DNA of 64,000 bases from JAPLDB01 sp038230515 (GTDB lineage Bacteria > Bacteroidota > Bacteroidia > AKYH767-A > 2013-40CM-41-45). This document shows positions 62,248-64,000 of the stretch, one piece after another. Position 1 is the stretch's first letter. Each line of letters opens with the position of its first letter. The notes beneath the pieces were generated by a model. It was not told the DNA's origin. It made no database searches and worked only from the letters and a program-made list of their open reading frames with translations. Location: positions 1 to 64,000 of the forward strand of contig JBBRND010000012.1 of NCBI GenBank assembly GCA_038230515.1, written 5' to 3'. The position numbers were made by a program, and so were the translations under genes.

Positions 62248-63437
62248 ACGTTCGACAAGCTCAGTTACCAGAGGGTTGGGAAATAAAAAAATTAGGAGAG
62301 GTTTGTTTAGTAATCGCTGGACAATCACCGGAAGGAAAATTTTATAATAAACAAGGAAAGGGTTTGGCTTTTTATCAAGGAAAAAAAAAATTTGGTGAAA
62401 AGTATATTGGTGAACCAACAACATGGACAACAGATATTACAAAGGAAGCCATCAAGGATGATATTCTTATGTCTGTTAGAGCACCAGTAGGCCCCATTAA
62501 TTATTCAACTGAAAAAATTTGTATAGGTCGTGGGCTTGCTGCAATAAGAGCGAGTGAAAAAGTTGACAAAGAATTTGTTTTCAATTTTCTTTTAAAACAT
62601 GAGAGTGAAATTGTTGGAAATACTGGTGCAGTTTTTAATTCGATAAACAAGGCCCAAATTGAAGCTATCGAAATCCCCGTTCCCCCACTCCCCGAACAAC
62701 AACGCATAGTATCCATATTAGATGAAGCATTTGCCGCCATAGCCAAAGCAAAAGCCAATGCCGAGCGGTGCCTGAGCTTGTCGAAGGCACTTTTTGAGAG
62801 TTATTTGCAAGGGGTGTTTGAGAATAAAGGTGAGGGTTGGGAGGAGAAGAGTTTGAGTGAGGTTTGTGAATTTACACAAGGAATACAACGTGATGTCAAA
62901 TTGCAAAGTGAATCTCAGGGTAAAAAACAAGTTAGATTTCTTAGAATAGTTGACTTTACACAAGGAAATGAACCACCAAGATATATTGATAATCCTGGTG
63001 ATAAATATATTCTTAATCAAGATGATGTTTCACTTGTTCGATATGGAGCATCAACAGGTTTTGTTTGTAGAGGTTTAGACGGTGCATTGGCAAATAATTT
63101 ATTTAGAGTTATTCCTAAATCACTAAAAGAAGTATCTAACGATTTTCTTTTTGTTTTTTTGAAATCGCCAACTTTTCAAAATGTAATTAGGGCAAGTATG
63201 AATGGTGCCGCAATGCCTGCAATTAGCTTTGGAATGATAAAAGAAATACCCTTTCCAGTTATTTCAATAAAAGAACAACAAACCATCGTCCAAAAACTCG
63301 ATGCCCTATCAACCGAAACAAAAAAATTAGAAACCATCTATGAAAAGAAAATAGAAGATTTGGAGGAGTTGAAAAAAAGTGTGTTGCAGAAAGCGTTTAG
63401 CGGAGAGTTAAAAACCAATAAACCCGTAGGCGTATGA
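62244..63437 (+). CDS. hsdS: type I restriction-modification specificity subunit
   Basis: 397 residues. Two target-recognition domains (about 8-150 and 205-370), each followed by a helical spacer; spacer 1 is PPLPEQQRIVSILDEAFAAI and spacer 2 is IKEQQTIVQKLDALSTETKK. Each half sets one part of the recognised sequence. Two inverted copies of the dispersed repeat CTGAGCTTGTCGAA are in frame at 62251-62264 and 62772-62785, bracketing the first recognition domain. The start overlaps hsdM by ATGA. Confidence 0.95.
   Translation: MNVRQAQLPEGWEIKKLGEVCLVIAGQSPEGKFYNKQGKGLAFYQGKKKFGEKYIGEPTTWTTDITKEAIKDDILMSVRAPVGPINYSTEKICIGRGLAAIRASEKVDKEFVFNFLLKHESEIVGNTGAVFNSINKAQIEAIEIPVPPLPEQQRIVSILDEAFAAIAKAKANAERCLSLSKALFESYLQGVFENKGEGWEEKSLSEVCEFTQGIQRDVKLQSESQGKKQVRFLRIVDFTQGNEPPRYIDNPGDKYILNQDDVSLVRYGASTGFVCRGLDGALANNLFRVIPKSLKEVSNDFLFVFLKSPTFQNVIRASMNGAAMPAISFGMIKEIPFPVISIKEQQTIVQKLDALSTETKKLETIYEKKIEDLEELKKSVLQKAFSGELKTNKPVGV
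62251..62264. repeat. dispersed repeat copy 1 in hsdS
   Basis: TTCGACAAGCTCAG at codons 3-7 of hsdS, half of a palindromic repeat frequent in Bacteroidota genomes; inverted copy at 62772-62785. Confidence 0.75.
62772..62785. repeat. dispersed repeat copy 2 in hsdS
   Basis: CTGAGCTTGTCGAA, encoding part of CLSLSKALF in the first spacer. It is flanked by GTGC and GGCAC, forming the short palindrome usual for this repeat. Confidence 0.75.
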
Positions 63438-63450
63438 ATAACATGATGAG

Positions 63451-63546
63451 GAGCGTGACCACCTCGCTAATGTATTTCGCGAGGGGCGTGACCACCTCGC
63501 TAATGTATTTCGCGAGGGGCGTAACCACCTCGCTAATGTATTTCGC
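63451..63546. repeat. 33-base tandem repeats before the transposase
   Basis: Units at 63451-63483, 63484-63516 and a partial one at 63517-63546, each with GCGTGACCACCTCGCTAATG or a close variant and ending TATTTCGCGAG. Within a unit CCTCGC and GCGAGG can pair. The third unit ends instead in GCCC-ATGCA-GGGC. Confidence 0.9.
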
Positions 63547-63551
63547 CCATG

Positions 63552-63640
63552 CAGGGCTTGATGGTGGAAGTCCCGAAGGGGCGGAATCTTCTAACGATGG
63601 GTTTCAGCCCATCGGGAAAAGCGATATGTATAAAGCCCTG
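63552..63640. repeat. nested hairpin element upstream of the IS200-like gene
   Basis: The outer arms CAGGGCTT (63552-63559) and AAGCCCTG (63633-63640) enclose CCC-GAA-GGG (63572-63580) and CGATGGG/CCCATCG (63595-63614). The structure is of the kind recognised by IS200/REP-associated transposases, whose gene starts 22 bases later. Confidence 0.8.
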
Positions 63641-63661
63641 TAAGGGCGTAATGAAATAAAC

Positions 63662-64000
63662 ATGGGACAGTCACTCGTAAAAAACTACGTCCACCTGGTG
63701 TTCAGCACAAAACATCGCCAGCCGTTCATTCGTCCACCTGTAGAAACCGAACTGCACAGTTACCTGGGAGGTATCTGTAAAAACTTAGAATGCCAGCCCA
63801 TAAAAGTTGGAGGATATACCGACCACGTGCACATCCTCTGCATGCTCTCAAAAAAAATAGCGCTGATGAAATTATTAGAAGAAGTAAAATCACATTCATC
63901 AAAATGGATAAAGACAAAAGGCGATGACTATAAAAATTTTTATTGGCAGGATGGTTATGGTGCATTCTCTGTAAACCCTGCCGAAGTTGATGCAGTGATT
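63662..64000 (+). CDS. tnpA: IS200/IS605-family (Y1, HUH) transposase, 3' end cut by the window
   Basis: The first 113 codons are present, open to the last base. It begins MGQSLVKNYVHLVFSTKHRQ with the Y1-transposase pattern, then GICKNLECQPIKVGGYTDHV and the His-hydrophobic-His metal motif HVHILC, KLLEEVKSHSSKWIKTK and FYWQDGYGAFSVNP. The catalytic Tyr lies beyond the window. It acts on single-strand hairpins. The repeat and hairpin structures just upstream are its probable substrates; the form resembles REP-associated (RAYT-like) transposases. Confidence 0.9.
   Translation, partial: MGQSLVKNYVHLVFSTKHRQPFIRPPVETELHSYLGGICKNLECQPIKVGGYTDHVHILCMLSKKIALMKLLEEVKSHSSKWIKTKGDDYKNFYWQDGYGAFSVNPAEVDAVI

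Noticed and set aside
62251..62785. Invertible hsdS segment between the two inverted CTGAGCTTGTCGAA copies
   Set aside because: Inversion would put the first recognition domain on the wrong strand and break the frame, so phase variation by this inversion is unlikely; the copies look like ordinary dispersed repeats.
63434..63643. 69-codon frame overlapping the hsdS stop (ATGA)
   Set aside because: It only reads through the 33-base tandem repeats (VTTSLMYFARG repeated) and the hairpin; no independent sign of a protein.

Overview
The window reads as the chromosome of a member of the phylum Bacteroidota (uncultured or unidentified; no species can be named from this). The signs are AT-rich DNA, promoters of the TTG-N20-TAnnTTTG type in place of E. 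coli-like ones, very few Shine-Dalgarno sequences, and families typical of the phylum: DUF4270, DUF2851, a BT4734-like primase-helicase, and a short starch-synthase-like protein divergent from panC.

Layout. (1) 24-2338: a DUF748 envelope gene broken at its 5' end by a nonsense codon and a frameshift. (2) 2956-5867: a response regulator and a multi-PAS histidine kinase. (3) 5911-19803: a long co-directional stress and DNA-repair block with ferritin, DUF892 protein, YtxH-like and small envelope proteins, a clade II catalase, then DUF72, DNA ligase D, a 45-aa protein, AlkB, DUF748, YihY, Ku and a Nei/Fpg glycosylase. Ku plus LigD is a complete bacterial end-joining pair; AlkB and the glycosylase repair damaged bases, and catalase and ferritin limit peroxide and free iron. 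A low-affinity iron permease next to ferritin is frameshifted. (4) 19804-31255: an accessory island beside a tRNA-Lys gene. It holds decayed two-component genes resembling region 2 in inverted orientation, a large serine recombinase, an operon of a DUF2130 protein, three unknown proteins, a DUF2779 nuclease-like protein and a 53-aa protein, a decayed Mrr-like nuclease and a tyrosine recombinase next to the tRNA. (5) 31450-55420: mostly housekeeping: scpA, a flippase-like membrane protein, an MBL hydrolase, glmS, DUF4270, a starch-synthase-like gene, panC, panD, rfaE2, radA, uvrC, an amino-acid permease, pyrF, DUF2851, PspC, a K+ channel, an RmlD-like reductase, a HEPN-MNT pair, a ComEA-like protein, apt and an acyl-CoA dehydrogenase. 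(6) 55441-60624: about 5 kb bounded on both sides by nested palindromes built from TGATAC/GTATCA, carrying a primase-helicase, a possible ssDNA-binding protein and several unknown genes. (7) 60727-64000: hsdM and hsdS of a type I restriction-modification system, with dispersed palindromic repeats inside the coding frames, then tandem repeats and a hairpin in front of an IS200-like transposase that runs off the window.

The best candidates for undescribed systems are the 23352-28204 operon (two nuclease-like proteins plus a pair of unknown paralogues, followed by a serine recombinase) and the palindrome-bounded replication module at 55441-60624. Assignments rest on reading motifs by eye; no database search was possible.
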